Assembly: GCA_905221605.1 (NCBI GenBank)
Contig: CAJNDS010002114.1
Location: 64,001 to 76,631 of the forward strand
DNA length: 12,631 bases
Reading direction: 5' to 3'
Source: Symbiodinium natans
Lineage: Eukaryota; Sar; Dinophyceae; Suessiales; Symbiodiniaceae
Part shown: piece by piece, positions 12,408 through 12,631 of the stretch
Layout of the letters: the number at the start of each line of letters is the position of its first letter
Position numbering within the stretch: position 1 is the first letter of the stretch
Position numbers and translations under genes: made by a program
Notes under the pieces: generated by a model
What the model was told of the DNA's origin: nothing
Seen by the model: only the letters and a program-made list of their open reading frames with translations
Database searches by the model: none

Positions 12408-12583
12408 AATTTCAGAATAAGGCCTCTTCATTTTCAAAATAAGGTCGCTGTATTTTCAGAATAAGGCCGCTTGTTTTCAGAATGAGGCCGCTTTGTTTTC
12501 AGAAAAAGGCCACTTTATTTTCGGAATAAGGCCGCTTTAATTTCAGAATTCGGCCGCTTTGTTTTCAGAATAAGGCCGTTTTG
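12408..12583 (+). repeat. 22-bp tandem repeat, eight copies
   Basis: Eight consecutive units near ATTTTCAGAATAAGGCCGCT plus TT/TG, each about 22 bp with one to three substitutions (for example AAGGTCGC, GAGGCCGC, AATTCGGCCGC). Unrelated to TTTAGGG. It is not a multiple of three and gives no stable frame. Confidence 0.93.
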
Positions 12584-12631
12584 CGCTTTCTTTGGGGTTT
12601 AGGGCCGACTCTGGGCTGGCTTTAGGGTTTA

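Overview
The window looks like nuclear DNA from a dinoflagellate. Three things point that way. Arrays of the TTTAGGG telomere-type repeat (CCCTAAA on the opposite strand) occur throughout, inside what must be introns. A split gene can be read on the minus strand whose introns mostly start with GC rather than GT and end in AG followed by G, a splice-site habit known from dinoflagellates such as Symbiodiniaceae. The encoded protein has the style of dinoflagellate voltage-gated cation channels. The species cannot be named from the sequence.

The only confidently recognised gene runs right to left across the whole window and is open at both ends. It is built from very short exons (27-64 nt) separated by introns of about 0.2-1.5 kb. 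Exons near 12100, 11520, 10670 and 10020 encode S3 and S4 of one voltage-sensor domain (domain A). Exons near 8460, 7780, 6330, 4860, 4560, 1100, 270 and 1-58 encode S1, S2, S3, S4, the S4-S5 linker and S5 of a second domain (domain B). The pore loop and S6 of domain B would lie beyond base 1. Joining exons at the proposed sites keeps the reading frame, and keeps the arginine-every-third-residue pattern of S4 across one intron. S5, pore and S6 of domain A should lie between 10003 and 8493, but I could not find them. The S3-S4 linker of domain B, between 4524 and 1127, is only tentatively placed.

Almost everything else is intron. It holds about thirty TTTAGGG/CCCTAAA blocks in both orientations, with variants such as CTTTTAGGG (9 bp) and GGGGTTTA (8 bp). 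It also holds poly-G/C and poly-T runs, an ATT-type microsatellite (3842-3990), two long foldback elements (3209-3321 and 5377-5462), two dispersed repeat families with two copies each (6391/11207 and 7389/9669) and a 22-bp tandem array (12408-12583). A few short non-repetitive islands inside introns look coding but are unassigned.

I saw no rRNA, tRNA, CRISPR or bacterial-type features. Most long uninterrupted reading frames here run through low-complexity repeats and are not genes. Exon calls were made by eye from translated motifs plus splice signals and have not been tested against transcripts.
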